Positions 1-7,570 of a stretch of DNA of 46,624 nucleotides are shown in pieces. The DNA lies in NCBI GenBank assembly GCA_035527095.1, contig DATLBC010000089.1, positions 1 to 46,624 of the forward strand, given 5' to 3'. Below the pieces are notes generated by a model. That model was not told the DNA's origin. It saw nothing but the letters and a program-made list of their open reading frames with translations, and did no database searches. This DNA is from Sva-07 sp035527095 (GTDB taxonomy: Bacteria > Actinomycetota > Acidimicrobiia > Acidimicrobiales > Ilumatobacteraceae). How positions within the stretch are numbered: position 1 is the stretch's first letter; each line of letters opens with the position of its first letter. Both the position numbers and the translations under genes were made by a program.

Positions 1-762
1 GCGCTGATCGCCGACGGTCGCAGCGACGAGTTCATCAGCTCGATGTCGGCGCAGCTGGGACAGATCGCCGGCGCGTTCGGGACGCGCCCTGTGGTCTACC
101 GGACGATGGACTTCCGGTCGAACGAGTTTCGTGGCCTCACCGGCGGCGAGCAGTTCGAACCCGAGGAGCAGAACCCGATGATCGGCTACCGCGGCTGCTA
201 CCGCTACATCAAGGATCCCGAGACGTTCGCACTCGAGCTGGAGACGCTCGGCCGGGTGCGCGAGGAGTTCCCGAACCTGCAGGTGATGATCCCCTTCGTC
301 AGGACGAAGTGGGAACTCGAGGCCTGTCTGGAAGCCATCGACGCAAGTCGGCTCGGACGACAGAGGGGCCTCGTCACCTGGGTGATGGCCGAGGTGCCGT
401 CGGTGATCGCCCGCATCCCGGACTACGCCGAGCTCGGCATCTCCGGCGTGTCGATCGGCAGCAACGATCTGACGCAGCTGATGCTCGGCGTCGACCGCGA
501 CTCCGAGATGCTCACCGAGCTCTTCGACGAGAGCGACGCAGCGGTGCTGTGGGCGATCGAACAGATCGTGAGGGCCTGCCGCGAGGTCGGGATCACGTCG
601 TCGCTGTGCGGGCTCGCACCGTCGCGCAACCCGGCGTTCGCCGAGCACCTGGTGCGGTTCGGTATCACCTCGATCTCGGTCGATCCCGACGCCGTCACAG
701 CGGCTCGCCGGGTCCTGGCGACCGCCGAGCGCCGCGTGCTGCTCGACGCCGCTCGCACCTGA
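1..762 (+). CDS. ppsA: Phosphoenolpyruvate synthase, C-terminal part (cut by window edge)
   Basis: The reading frame is open from base 1, so this is the last 253 codons of a longer gene. PEP synthase makes PEP from pyruvate, ATP and water in gluconeogenesis. The fragment carries the PEP-utilising TIM-barrel signatures: RTMDFRSNEFRGL, then GGEQFEPEEQNPMIGYRG, then the GSNDLTQ segment, and near the end the catalytic-cysteine region SLCGLAPSRNP followed by GITSISVDPDAV. These are typical of PpsA, with pyruvate phosphate dikinase as the nearest alternative. The swivelling phosphohistidine and ATP-grasp domains must lie upstream of the window. A VOC gene follows after 49 bases on the same strand. 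Confidence 0.9.
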   Translation, partial: ALIADGRSDEFISSMSAQLGQIAGAFGTRPVVYRTMDFRSNEFRGLTGGEQFEPEEQNPMIGYRGCYRYIKDPETFALELETLGRVREEFPNLQVMIPFVRTKWELEACLEAIDASRLGRQRGLVTWVMAEVPSVIARIPDYAELGISGVSIGSNDLTQLMLGVDRDSEMLTELFDESDAAVLWAIEQIVRACREVGITSSLCGLAPSRNPAFAEHLVRFGITSISVDPDAVTAARRVLATAERRVLLDAART

Positions 763-811
763 CGGGCCCTGGGGTGAGAACCCCGACACGGCCGTCTGAC
801 ACACTGATGCG

Positions 812-1183
812 GTGCAGCCGCTGGGGGTCCATCACCTCTCGATCAACGTGCGCGACGCCGCCGAGAGCATCGCGTTCTACACCGACGTGCTCGGGTTGAC
901 GGCACGCACGGACCGTCCCGAGTTCTCCTTCGGTGGGGCATGGCTCGACATCGGCGGCCAGCAGGTCCACCTGATCGAGGGCGAGGTCCCGAACAGCTGC
1001 GGCCAGCACTTCGCCGTCCAGGTCGCCGACCTCGACGCCGCCGTCGCCGAACTCCGCGATCGCGGCATCGAGGTTCGCGATCCCAGCGGGGTCGGCGCCG
1101 CACGCCAGACGTTCCTGTTCGATCCGTCTGGCAACATGATCGAGTTGCACGAACCGGCGCGGGCCGGGACGACGACGCAGTGA
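812..1183 (+). CDS. VOC-family (glyoxalase/dioxygenase fold) protein
   Basis: This 123-residue protein has a single vicinal-oxygen-chelate module. It opens with GVHHLSINVRD and AESIAFYTDVLGL and ends with FLFDPSGNMIELHEP. The candidate metal ligands are the early His, a mid-chain His in GQHFAVQV and the late Glu in MIELHE. Such proteins are glyoxalases, dioxygenases or antibiotic-binding proteins, and the substrate cannot be named. The GTG start is preceded by CACACT six bases upstream with no Shine-Dalgarno sequence, suggesting a leaderless mRNA. The stop overlaps the next small frame (GTGA). Confidence 0.8.
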   Translation: MQPLGVHHLSINVRDAAESIAFYTDVLGLTARTDRPEFSFGGAWLDIGGQQVHLIEGEVPNSCGQHFAVQVADLDAAVAELRDRGIEVRDPSGVGAARQTFLFDPSGNMIELHEPARAGTTTQ

Positions 1184-1377
1184 ACGCTGGCACGATCCCC
1201 GTCGCGAAGACGCCGCCCGGCGGCTACGGCGACACGCTCCCCGAACCCGGAGGCGTGCCCATCGAGGTGAAGCGCTGGCTCGAGGGCGACGTGCTCATGT
1301 GGCAGTACATCGGATTCACCTGCCGCCTCAGGCGCCTCGGCCCACCCGACACGTCTCCACCGGAAGGAACCTCATGA
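1180..1377 (+). CDS. Small hypothetical protein, 65 aa
   Basis: This short frame starts at a GTG that overlaps the stop of the VOC gene (GTGA). It ends in a TGA overlapping the ATG of the DinB-like gene (ATGA). The product is rich in Pro and Gly at its ends, with a more protein-like centre (EVKRWLEGDVLMWQYIGF). I recognise no family. The exact coupling at both ends is the main support. It could equally be a spacer that is open by chance because of high GC. Confidence 0.4.
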   Translation: MNAGTIPVAKTPPGGYGDTLPEPGGVPIEVKRWLEGDVLMWQYIGFTCRLRRLGPPDTSPPEGTS

Positions 1378-1979
1378 CCGACATCGACCTCGACCTCAAC
1401 GCCGGGCCACCATTGCCCGATCCGATCCAGGACTCGTTGTACCGACGGATGCGCACGATGCACTCGCTGTACTACCAAGCGGTCGACACGATGGAGCTCG
1501 AGCACGTCAACCACTTCGAGCGCGAGAATGTGTTGCCGATCGCGTTCTCGCTGTTCCACTACGTCAACGTGCACGACGGGTCGTTCATGATGATCACCGG
1601 CGAGCCACCGATCTGGAACGACGAGTGGAAGGAACGTCTGCAGCTCACGATCGCCGACCACGGCAAGCAGAAGACCGTCGACGAGATGGTCGCCCAGCGC
1701 ATCGGCGACTACGAGGCGTACAAGGACTACCAGCGCGCAGTGTTCGAGCGGACCGAGGCGCACCTCGCGTCGATGGATCCCGCCGACTTCACCCGCGTGC
1801 TGATCGCCAAGCCCTACCCACCGGTGATCGCCACCACCTACAGCGCCCGATGCGCGGGGCCGCAGGGCATCACCGTGCTCGACGCGTTCGAGTGCTGGCT
1901 GTACCAACACGGCCTACGCCACATGGGCGAGATCGAACTCGCCCGCGGCCTCGTGGGCCTCGGCGGCATGACCTCTTGA
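1374..1979 (+). CDS. DinB-like (DinB/YfiT superfamily) protein
   Basis: This 201-residue protein is predicted to be a four-helix bundle. Histidines stand at the positions used for metal binding in DinB_2 proteins: the HVNHFE region near residue 41, LFHYVNVHDG near 60-66, and GLRHMGEIELARGLVGLGG at the C terminus. The last segment is a strong family hallmark. Members include thiol-dependent S-transferases (mycothiol or bacillithiol) and many uncharacterised proteins. The ATG was chosen because GGAAGGA lies just upstream and the frame overlaps the preceding small gene by four bases. The substrate is unknown. Confidence 0.7.
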   Translation: MTDIDLDLNAGPPLPDPIQDSLYRRMRTMHSLYYQAVDTMELEHVNHFERENVLPIAFSLFHYVNVHDGSFMMITGEPPIWNDEWKERLQLTIADHGKQKTVDEMVAQRIGDYEAYKDYQRAVFERTEAHLASMDPADFTRVLIAKPYPPVIATTYSARCAGPQGITVLDAFECWLYQHGLRHMGEIELARGLVGLGGMTS

Positions 1980-2103
1980 GCCCTGCGAGGACGGGCCGGT
2001 GATGCCCGCCCGCTCAGCTGATCGTTGCCCGGCGTTGAGCCGACCGTGACACGGCGTTCGGTCGCCCCCCCCGTTCAAAGGGGCCCTGGAGACCTGATAC
2101 AAC

Positions 2104-2135
2104 GGTTGGTCTCCCGACATGTCGGGAGACCAACC
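2104..2135. promoter_or_regulatory. Perfect 32-bp palindrome in the leader of the 5'-nucleotidase gene
   Basis: The left arm GGTTGGTCTCCCGACA is matched without error by its reverse complement, with no spacer. It lies 24 bases before the ATG at 2160 and just after a GATACA box at 2094-2099 that could be a -10 element. It could be a dimeric-repressor operator or a strong leader hairpin. Confidence 0.6.
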
Positions 2136-2159
2136 GCCAACGACTGAAGAGAGGCCCCG

Positions 2160-3977
2160 ATGTCCGCCAACACATCCAGAATGCGAGGCAGCCACAGGCG
2201 CCGCCGCATCGTTGCCGTCGCCAGCGCCATGGCGATCTCGCTCGGCGTCGCCGCGTTCAGCGCCAGCACCGCGTCAGCCGGCCGCAACGGCAACCCGCAG
2301 CCGCCGAGCAATCCAGATCGGAAGAATCAGCTGGTCGATCTCCAACTCCTCGGGATCAACGACTACCACGGGCACCTCCAGGCGAACACGCCCGGCAGCG
2401 TCGCCGGCGCACCGGCAGGGGGCTCGGAGTACCTGTCCGCCAAGCTCAAGAAGCTGCGCCAAGGCAACAAGTACAGTCTGACGGTCGCCGCTGGCGACCT
2501 CATCGGTGGGTCACCGGCGTTCTCCGGACTCTTCCACGACGAACCTTCCGTGGAGTCGCTCAATGCGATGGAACTCGACGTGTCGAGCGTCGGCAACCAC
2601 GAGTTCGACGAAGGGGTGACCGAGTTGCTCCGCATGCAGTATGGCGGATGCCACCCGATCGACGGCTGCTACTTCCCAGGCAAGCCGTACTCAGGCGCCG
2701 ACTTCCAATGGCTCGCTGCGAACGTCGTCGACGAGGACACCGGTGCAACGCCACTGCCGCCGTACTGGATCGAGCAGATCGACACTGTCAAGGTCGGCTT
2801 CATCGGCATGACTCTGGAAGCCACCGACACTCTTGTCGCCGCGTCGGGCATCGAGGGGTGGGAATTCCTCGACGAGGCGGTGACGGCGAACGCGCTGGTC
2901 CCGATCCTGAAGGCGCAGGGTGTCGAGTCGATCGTCGTGCTGCTGCACGAAGGTGGCTCCCAGACCCCGCCGCCGGGTGACGTCGACGCCTGCGAAGGCA
3001 TCTCCGGTCCGATCGTTGCCATCAACAACGCCCTCGATCCGGAGATCGACGTCGTGATCACCGGGCACACCCACCTGCCGTACAACTGCGTGCTCAATGT
3101 CCAAGGGGCCGCACCTGGGAGCGGGGAGGAAATGCGCATCGTGACCAGCGCGTACTCGTTCGGGCGAGTGGTCACCGAGGTCAACCTGGTCCTCGACAAG
3201 CAGACAGGGGACGTGCGTCGCGAGCTCAGCTCCTCGACGAACCATGCGGTTGTCCAGGCCGACCTCAAGCCCGACCGGGCGATCACCAAGATCATCGAGA
3301 AGTGGCAGCCGTTGTTCGACACCGTCGGCAACACCGTCGTCGGGTCGGCCAGCGCTGACATCACCCGCGGTGGGACGGGCGGATCTGACCGTGGCGTCGA
3401 GTCGGCGGCCGGCAACTTCGTCGCCGATGCGCAGCTGTGGGCAACGCAGATCAACGGAGCGCAGATCGCCCTGATGAACCCCGGTGGCGTGCGATCCGAT
3501 CTTGCTGAGGGCGACATCACCTTCGGCGACGCCTTCACGTTCCAACCCTTCAACAACACGTTGTTCACCATCCCGATGACCGGGGCGCAGATCGTCGACG
3601 TACTCGAGCAGCAGTGTCAGCCGGCCGGCTCGAGCCGTGCGTTCCTGCACCTCGGCGTGTCCTTTGGGTTCACCTACGATCTCGCCAAGACGATCGTCGA
3701 TACCAATCCCGCTCCCGACGAGACACAGTTCGACTGCACATCGGTCACGATTTCCAACGTGGAGCTGAACGACGTGCCCCTGGCTGAGGGTGCGACCTAT
3801 CAGGTGACGATCAACAACTTCCTGGCCGATGGCGGCGACAACTTCACCGCATTCAAGGCCATCGACCCGTTCTTGCGAATCGATGGCGGTGTCGACATCG
3901 ATGCACTCGTCGACTATCTCGGCGAGTTCAGCCCGGTTGATCCTCCGAGCACCGACCGAGTCGACGAATTGGAGTGA
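2160..3977 (+). CDS. Secreted bifunctional metallophosphatase/5'-nucleotidase (UshA-like)
   Basis: This 605-residue enzyme should hydrolyse nucleotides or nucleotide sugars outside the cell to release phosphate and nucleosides. An N-terminal signal peptide is visible: an Arg-rich stretch, then hydrophobic VAVASAMAISLGVAAFSAS, then a likely ASA-G cleavage site near residue 40. The calcineurin-like dimetal centre is complete, with INDYHGHL, AAGDLIGG, SVGNHEFDEG, VVLLHEGG and VITGHTHLPYN. The 5'-nucleotidase C domain follows from about residue 390, with NFVADAQLWAT, MNPGGVRSDL, FQPFNNTLF and ADGGDNFTAFK. No membrane anchor or LPXTG signal is evident, so it is probably released. GAGAGG precedes the ATG, a 32-bp palindrome lies in the leader, and a strong hairpin follows the stop. 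Confidence 0.93.
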   Translation: MSANTSRMRGSHRRRRIVAVASAMAISLGVAAFSASTASAGRNGNPQPPSNPDRKNQLVDLQLLGINDYHGHLQANTPGSVAGAPAGGSEYLSAKLKKLRQGNKYSLTVAAGDLIGGSPAFSGLFHDEPSVESLNAMELDVSSVGNHEFDEGVTELLRMQYGGCHPIDGCYFPGKPYSGADFQWLAANVVDEDTGATPLPPYWIEQIDTVKVGFIGMTLEATDTLVAASGIEGWEFLDEAVTANALVPILKAQGVESIVVLLHEGGSQTPPPGDVDACEGISGPIVAINNALDPEIDVVITGHTHLPYNCVLNVQGAAPGSGEEMRIVTSAYSFGRVVTEVNLVLDKQTGDVRRELSSSTNHAVVQADLKPDRAITKIIEKWQPLFDTVGNTVVGSASADITRGGTGGSDRGVESAAGNFVADAQLWATQINGAQIALMNPGGVRSDLAEGDITFGDAFTFQPFNNTLFTIPMTGAQIVDVLEQQCQPAGSSRAFLHLGVSFGFTYDLAKTIVDTNPAPDETQFDCTSVTISNVELNDVPLAEGATYQVTINNFLADGGDNFTAFKAIDPFLRIDGGVDIDALVDYLGEFSPVDPPSTDRVDELE

Positions 3978-3983
3978 TGCGTC

Positions 3984-4021
3984 ACCGGTTCCCCCCGATC
4001 ATCAGGTCGGGGGGAACCGGT
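3984..4021. terminator. Strong stem-loop after the 5'-nucleotidase gene
   Basis: The arm ACCGGTTCCCCCCGA at 3984-3998 pairs perfectly with 4007-4021 (15 bp, 8-base loop), starting 6 bases after the stop codon. There is no T-tract, as is usual in high-GC actinobacteria. It probably also serves the convergent gene at 4090. Confidence 0.75.
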
Positions 4022-4057
4022 TCATCGCTCACGTGAACATCGCCCGCGAGTCAACTG

Positions 4058-4086
4058 TCACATCAGTGGTCAGACCCGCGATGTGA
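4058..4086. repeat. Family B palindrome, copy 1
   Basis: The outer arms TCACATC/GATGTGA surround a core containing GTCAGACCC. It lies 3 bases beyond the stop of the CMD gene. The same arrangement recurs at 4670 and, degenerate, at 5834, all in the same orientation. Confidence 0.6.
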
Positions 4087-4089
4087 TCC

Positions 4090-4656
4090 TCAGCTCGGGA
4101 AGCCGGGGACGCCGTCGTCGAGTTGGACTCCGGCGCTGTTGAGGAAGCCCGACACCAGCCGGTAGAAGCCGGCGACGACCAGCAGCTCGACCAACTCTGC
4201 CTCCGACCAACGATCGCTCAGCGCCAGCCAGGTGCCGTCGCTGACGCAATCGTCGGCAGCGAGGTCGTCGGCGAGCGCGATCAGTGCACGGTCCTCGGCG
4301 CTCCAGGGGGCGTCGTGCGGCGACATCGTCAGTGCCGCGATCTCGTCGTCGGTGAGTCCGCACCGCTTGCCGATCACGGTGTGCTGACCGAACTCGTACA
4401 CGGCCTGCGCGTTCCAGCCGACTCGGAGGATCACCAACTCGCGTTCACGCTCGGGGATCAACCCCTTGTTCAAGATGAACCCGCCGAGCAGGTTGAACCG
4501 CTTCAGCAGTTTCGGGTGGTGTCCGAGCACGCCGAAGATGTTGAGCGGACGACCGTCGAGGGTGAGCGCGCCGGCGAGCGTGTCGCGGAGTTCATCGTCG
4601 GTGACGTCGTCGAGACCGATCGGTTCGATGCGTGATGAGGTCGGTCGCTTGGTCAT
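4090..4656 (-). CDS. Carboxymuconolactone decarboxylase (CMD/AhpD)-family protein
   Basis: This 188-residue cytoplasmic protein has the CMD fold. The diagnostic stretch is PERERELVILRVGWNAQAVYE followed by FGQHTVIGKRCGLTDDEI, and a later helix reads WSEAELVELLVVAGFYRLVS. The AhpD-type CxxC pair is absent; only one Cys (KRCG) sits near the active helix. It is therefore unlikely to be an alkylhydroperoxidase and is better called an uncharacterised CMD protein or lactone decarboxylase. ATG 4656 was preferred over an upstream GTG because GGGAG lies 6 bases before it. Family B palindromes flank the gene on both sides. Confidence 0.8.
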   Translation of the reverse strand: MTKRPTSSRIEPIGLDDVTDDELRDTLAGALTLDGRPLNIFGVLGHHPKLLKRFNLLGGFILNKGLIPERERELVILRVGWNAQAVYEFGQHTVIGKRCGLTDDEIAALTMSPHDAPWSAEDRALIALADDLAADDCVSDGTWLALSDRWSEAELVELLVVAGFYRLVSGFLNSAGVQLDDGVPGFPS

Positions 4657-4669
4657 ACCTACTCCCACG

Positions 4670-4700
4670 ATTACATCAGGGGTCAGACCCGCGATGTAAT
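4670..4700. repeat. Family B palindrome, copy 2
   Basis: The outer arms ATTACATC/GATGTAAT are perfect. The inner core GGGTCAGACCC is a second, nested inverted repeat. It lies between the FAH-family stop (4779) and the CMD start (4656), in the same orientation as copy 1. Confidence 0.7.
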
Positions 4701-4778
4701 CAGCTCAGGTGTGGGCGTGCTTGCCCGGTTCCCAGCCTTGCGCGGCGAGGTGGTCGACGCCGAGCCGAGCGGCCGACG

Positions 4779-5645
4779 TCAGCCGCGGACGGGGCGGGGG
4801 TCGCTGATGCGCACCACCCGATTGGTCATCATGCCGATGCCGTCGATGGTCGTGGTGATCACGTCGCCGTCGGCGAGGTACTTGCCCTGGGCGACGCCGA
4901 CCCCTGCAGGCGTGCCCGTGAAGATGATGTCACCCGTGACGAGCGTCGTGATCGACGACAAGAAGCTCACGAGGGTCGGCACGTCGAAGATCAGGTCGGA
5001 CGTGTTGCCGTCCTGGCGGACCTCGCCATTGATCGAACAGACGATGCGGAGGTCGTTGCGGTCCTCGAGTTCGTCGGTGGACACCACGACCGGCCCGATC
5101 GGGCCGAACGTGTCGAACGACTTGCCGAGGTCGAAGTGGGGTGGCGATGCAGCGAATTGGGCCGGACGGTCGGAGATGTCCTGGCCGATGGTGACGCCGA
5201 CGACGTGATCCCAGGCCTCATCGATGGTGATGTCTCGGCCACCCGGACCGATCACGACGACGAGTTCGCCCTCGTAGTCGCATCCTTCGCTGCGGATCTC
5301 GACATCGGACGTCGGCCCGACGAGACACGACGGGAACTTGGTGAACACCAGGGGGCTGTCGGGCGCTTCGCGACCCCCCTCAGCGGCGTGCGCGGCGTAG
5401 TTCAACCCGACGCCGAACGACTTCTGTGGTCTCGGTACGGGCGGTCCGAGCACGACGTCCGAGAGCAGCCCGGTGACCGAGGAGTCGCCGAGTAGGGCGG
5501 AGAGCTCCGACAGTAGATCGGGCCGAGCGAGAGCCTCCATCGGATCGGGGCCGAGCGCCCCCGAGGAGTGTGTGGCGAGGTCGGTGTAGTGCTCGCCGTG
5601 GACGAGCACCGCCCGTCCATTGACGTTCCCGAGTCGGAATCCCAT
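4779..5645 (-). CDS. Fumarylacetoacetate hydrolase (FAH)-family protein
   Basis: This 288-residue protein carries the FAH C-terminal catalytic fold used by hydratases, decarboxylases, isomerases and acylpyruvases of aromatic-compound breakdown. Visible signatures are GVGLNYAAHAAE, FTKFPSCLVGP, the metal ligands in CDYEGELVVVIG (Glu-x-Glu) with the later Asp of GQDISDR, LGKSFDTFGPIGP, and TGTPAGVGVAQG. The substrate cannot be assigned. ATG 5645 was chosen over an in-frame upstream ATG because GAAAGGGTG lies just before it and the family normally begins near this point. The 258 bases upstream hold no gene that I can support, only a degenerate family B repeat. Confidence 0.87.
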   Translation of the reverse strand: MGFRLGNVNGRAVLVHGEHYTDLATHSSGALGPDPMEALARPDLLSELSALLGDSSVTGLLSDVVLGPPVPRPQKSFGVGLNYAAHAAEGGREAPDSPLVFTKFPSCLVGPTSDVEIRSEGCDYEGELVVVIGPGGRDITIDEAWDHVVGVTIGQDISDRPAQFAASPPHFDLGKSFDTFGPIGPVVVSTDELEDRNDLRIVCSINGEVRQDGNTSDLIFDVPTLVSFLSSITTLVTGDIIFTGTPAGVGVAQGKYLADGDVITTTIDGIGMMTNRVVRISDPRPVRG

Positions 5646-5833
5646 TGGTATGCACCCTTTCGATGAGCGATGGTCAGATGGATGTGGCAATCAGGTCGGC
5701 CACGTCGGTCTTGAGGAGGATTCTGGCAGCGGGGCGGCGGATGTGTGGAGATGCTCGCGCCTCTTCACGTCCTCGGTCGAACGTCAGCGTGCGCGGAGAT
5801 GCGGTCACGGTCAGACGGTCGTTCGCGATGAGC

Positions 5834-5863
5834 GTCACACGAGGGCCAGACCCGCGATGTCAT
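5834..5863. repeat. Family B palindrome, degenerate copy 3
   Basis: GTCACAC, then GGGCCAGACCCGC, then GATGTCAT matches copies 1 and 2 in core and orientation, but the outer arms are imperfect. It lies upstream of both the FAH gene (minus) and selO (plus). Confidence 0.5.
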
Positions 5864-5904
5864 CGACGGGGACACCGGGCGCAATGCATTCCTAGGCTGG
5901 AGAC

Positions 5905-7398
5905 ATGACCGTTGCCGCCCGGCCTGTGTTCGCACTCGATGATTCGTTCGCTCGCGAGCTGGTCGGTCTGCACGAGCCGTGGCAGGGGGAGTCGGTTGCG
6001 AACCCATCGCTGGTGATCGCGAACGAGGCGTTGGCGGGCGAACTCGGACTCGATGTCGAGGCGCTACGGTCAAACGTCGGTATTGCGATCCTGGCCGGGA
6101 ACGACGCTCCCGCAGGCGTGACCACTGTCGCCCAGGCCTACGCCGGCCACCAGTTCGGTGGCTACTCACCGAGGCTCGGTGACGGGCGGGCGCTGCTGCT
6201 CGGCGAGATCGTCAGCGACGGCGACGGGGCGCGCCGCGACCTCCACCTGAAGGGATCCGGACGCACGCCGTTCGCACGTGGCGGCGACGGGCGCGCGGCG
6301 CTCGGGCCAATGCTGCGCGAGTACGTGATCGCCGAAGCGATGCACGCACTCGGGATCCCGACCACGCGCGCGCTCACCGTCGTCGCAACGGGCGAGACGA
6401 TCCTGCGGGAGGTCGAGGGTCGCGTCACCGATGTGCCAGGCGCGATCCTGGCCCGGGTGGCGGCGAGCCATCTGCGTGTCGGCACGTTCCAGTTCGCCGC
6501 TGCGACCGACGACCGGGACCTGCTCGAACGACTGACCGCCTATGCGATCGAACGTCACGCGCCTCATGCCGCCGATGCCGCCAATCCGGCCCTCGCACTG
6601 TTCGATCACGTCGTCGAGGTGCAGGCGTCGCTCGTCGCGAAGTGGATGGCGGTCGGATTCATCCATGGCGTCTTGAACACCGACAACACGACCATCTCGG
6701 GAGAGACGATCGACTACGGGCCGTGCGCGTTCATCGACGCGTACGACCCGGCGACGGTGTTCAGCTCGATCGACCACGGCGGTCGATACGCCTACGGCAA
6801 CCAGCCGGCGATCATCACGTGGAACCTCGCCCGGCTGGCCGAGTCGATGTTGCCGTTGTTCGACGACGGCACCGACGCCGCCATCGAGTCGGCGACCGCT
6901 GTGCTGCAAACCTTCCCCGAACGCTTCCAGACAGCGTGGAGCGCCGAGATGCACGCCAAGCTCGGCCTCGACGCCGACGCGCCCGGCGGCGATGACATCA
7001 TCGGCGATCTCCTTTCCTTGATGGCGGAGCAGCGCGTCGACTACACGATGTGCCTGCGGGCGCTGTCGTCGGTGGTCCAAGGCAACGTCGAGCCCGCACG
7101 GTCGCTGTTCGCCGCTCCGGACGCCTTCGATGCGTGGGCCACGCGCTGGTCGGATCACGTCGGTGATGATCGAGCAGCGGTCGCCGACCGGATGGATCGC
7201 GCGAATCCGATCTACATCCCGCGCAACCACATCGTCGAAGAGGTGCTGACCGCAGCGAGCTGGGGCGACCGCCAGGCACTGGATGAACTGCTCGACGCCG
7301 TGACCCACCCGTTCGCGCAACGCCCGGGCCTCGAGCGCTTCGCACAGCCGGCACCTTCCGGCGACGCCGACGGCTACCGCACCTTTTGCGGCACCTGA
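5905..7398 (+). CDS. selO: Protein adenylyltransferase SelO (YdiU family)
   Basis: This 497-residue pseudokinase-fold enzyme transfers AMP from ATP to Ser/Thr/Tyr side chains of redox proteins, as shown for E. coli and Pseudomonas SelO. Family signatures are AYAGHQFGGYSPRLGDGRA (79-97), LHLKGSGRTPFARGGDGRAA with the predicted Lys116, REYVIAEAMHALGIPTTRAL, GTFQFAA, the active-site loop HGVLNTDNTTISGETIDYGP (Asp260, Asn261, Asp270), and YGNQPAI with WNLARLAE. The protein ends in TFCGT, so Cys495 is third from the end, the position of selenocysteine in eukaryotic SelO. TAGGCT sits six bases before the ATG, a likely leaderless promoter. A family A palindrome lies after the gene. Confidence 0.95.
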   Translation: MTVAARPVFALDDSFARELVGLHEPWQGESVANPSLVIANEALAGELGLDVEALRSNVGIAILAGNDAPAGVTTVAQAYAGHQFGGYSPRLGDGRALLLGEIVSDGDGARRDLHLKGSGRTPFARGGDGRAALGPMLREYVIAEAMHALGIPTTRALTVVATGETILREVEGRVTDVPGAILARVAASHLRVGTFQFAAATDDRDLLERLTAYAIERHAPHAADAANPALALFDHVVEVQASLVAKWMAVGFIHGVLNTDNTTISGETIDYGPCAFIDAYDPATVFSSIDHGGRYAYGNQPAIITWNLARLAESMLPLFDDGTDAAIESATAVLQTFPERFQTAWSAEMHAKLGLDADAPGGDDIIGDLLSLMAEQRVDYTMCLRALSSVVQGNVEPARSLFAAPDAFDAWATRWSDHVGDDRAAVADRMDRANPIYIPRNHIVEEVLTAASWGDRQALDELLDAVTHPFAQRPGLERFAQPAPSGDADGYRTFCGT

Positions 7399-7493
7399 TC
7401 TGCGCCCACGAGTCCCTCGGCACGACGTGCGACCCTGGTCATTCGGAAACCGGGACTGAGCGAGCCAGTTCGAGCTCGTCGGTCGGGCCAATC

Positions 7494-7545
7494 CGTTTGC
7501 GTCGCAGTTCGGGTGGGACGGCCCACCCGGAATGCGACGCAAACG
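7494..7545. repeat. Family A 52-bp palindrome, copy A1
   Basis: It starts CGTTTGCGTCGC and ends GCGACGCAAACG. An inner stem GGGTGGG/CCCACCC surrounds the 4-base centre ACGG. It lies between the convergent selO and formylglycine-generating enzyme genes, 25 bases past the stop of the latter. No T-tract follows. Confidence 0.85.
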
Positions 7546-7570
7546 TGGGTGACGGTGCGGGCGAGCGGTG

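Noticed and set aside
2691..3650. Long open frame antisense to the 5'-nucleotidase (319 codons)
   Set aside because: The plus-strand frame has a full set of metallophosphatase motifs. The antisense product is Arg/Asp/Val-rich with no family, as expected from high GC. The same holds for long antisense frames at 7904-9478, 15199-16380, 27037-28971 and 29553-31754.
4058..5863. Integron attC sites around the CMD and FAH genes
   Set aside because: The RYYYAAC/GTTRRRY core sites are absent, the palindromes are only about 30 bp and no integrase is present; kept only as a repeat family.
5905..7398. SelO as part of the selenocysteine machinery
   Set aside because: The name reflects eukaryotic selenoproteins. 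This protein carries Cys and is an AMP transferase, so it is unrelated to selenocysteine synthesis.
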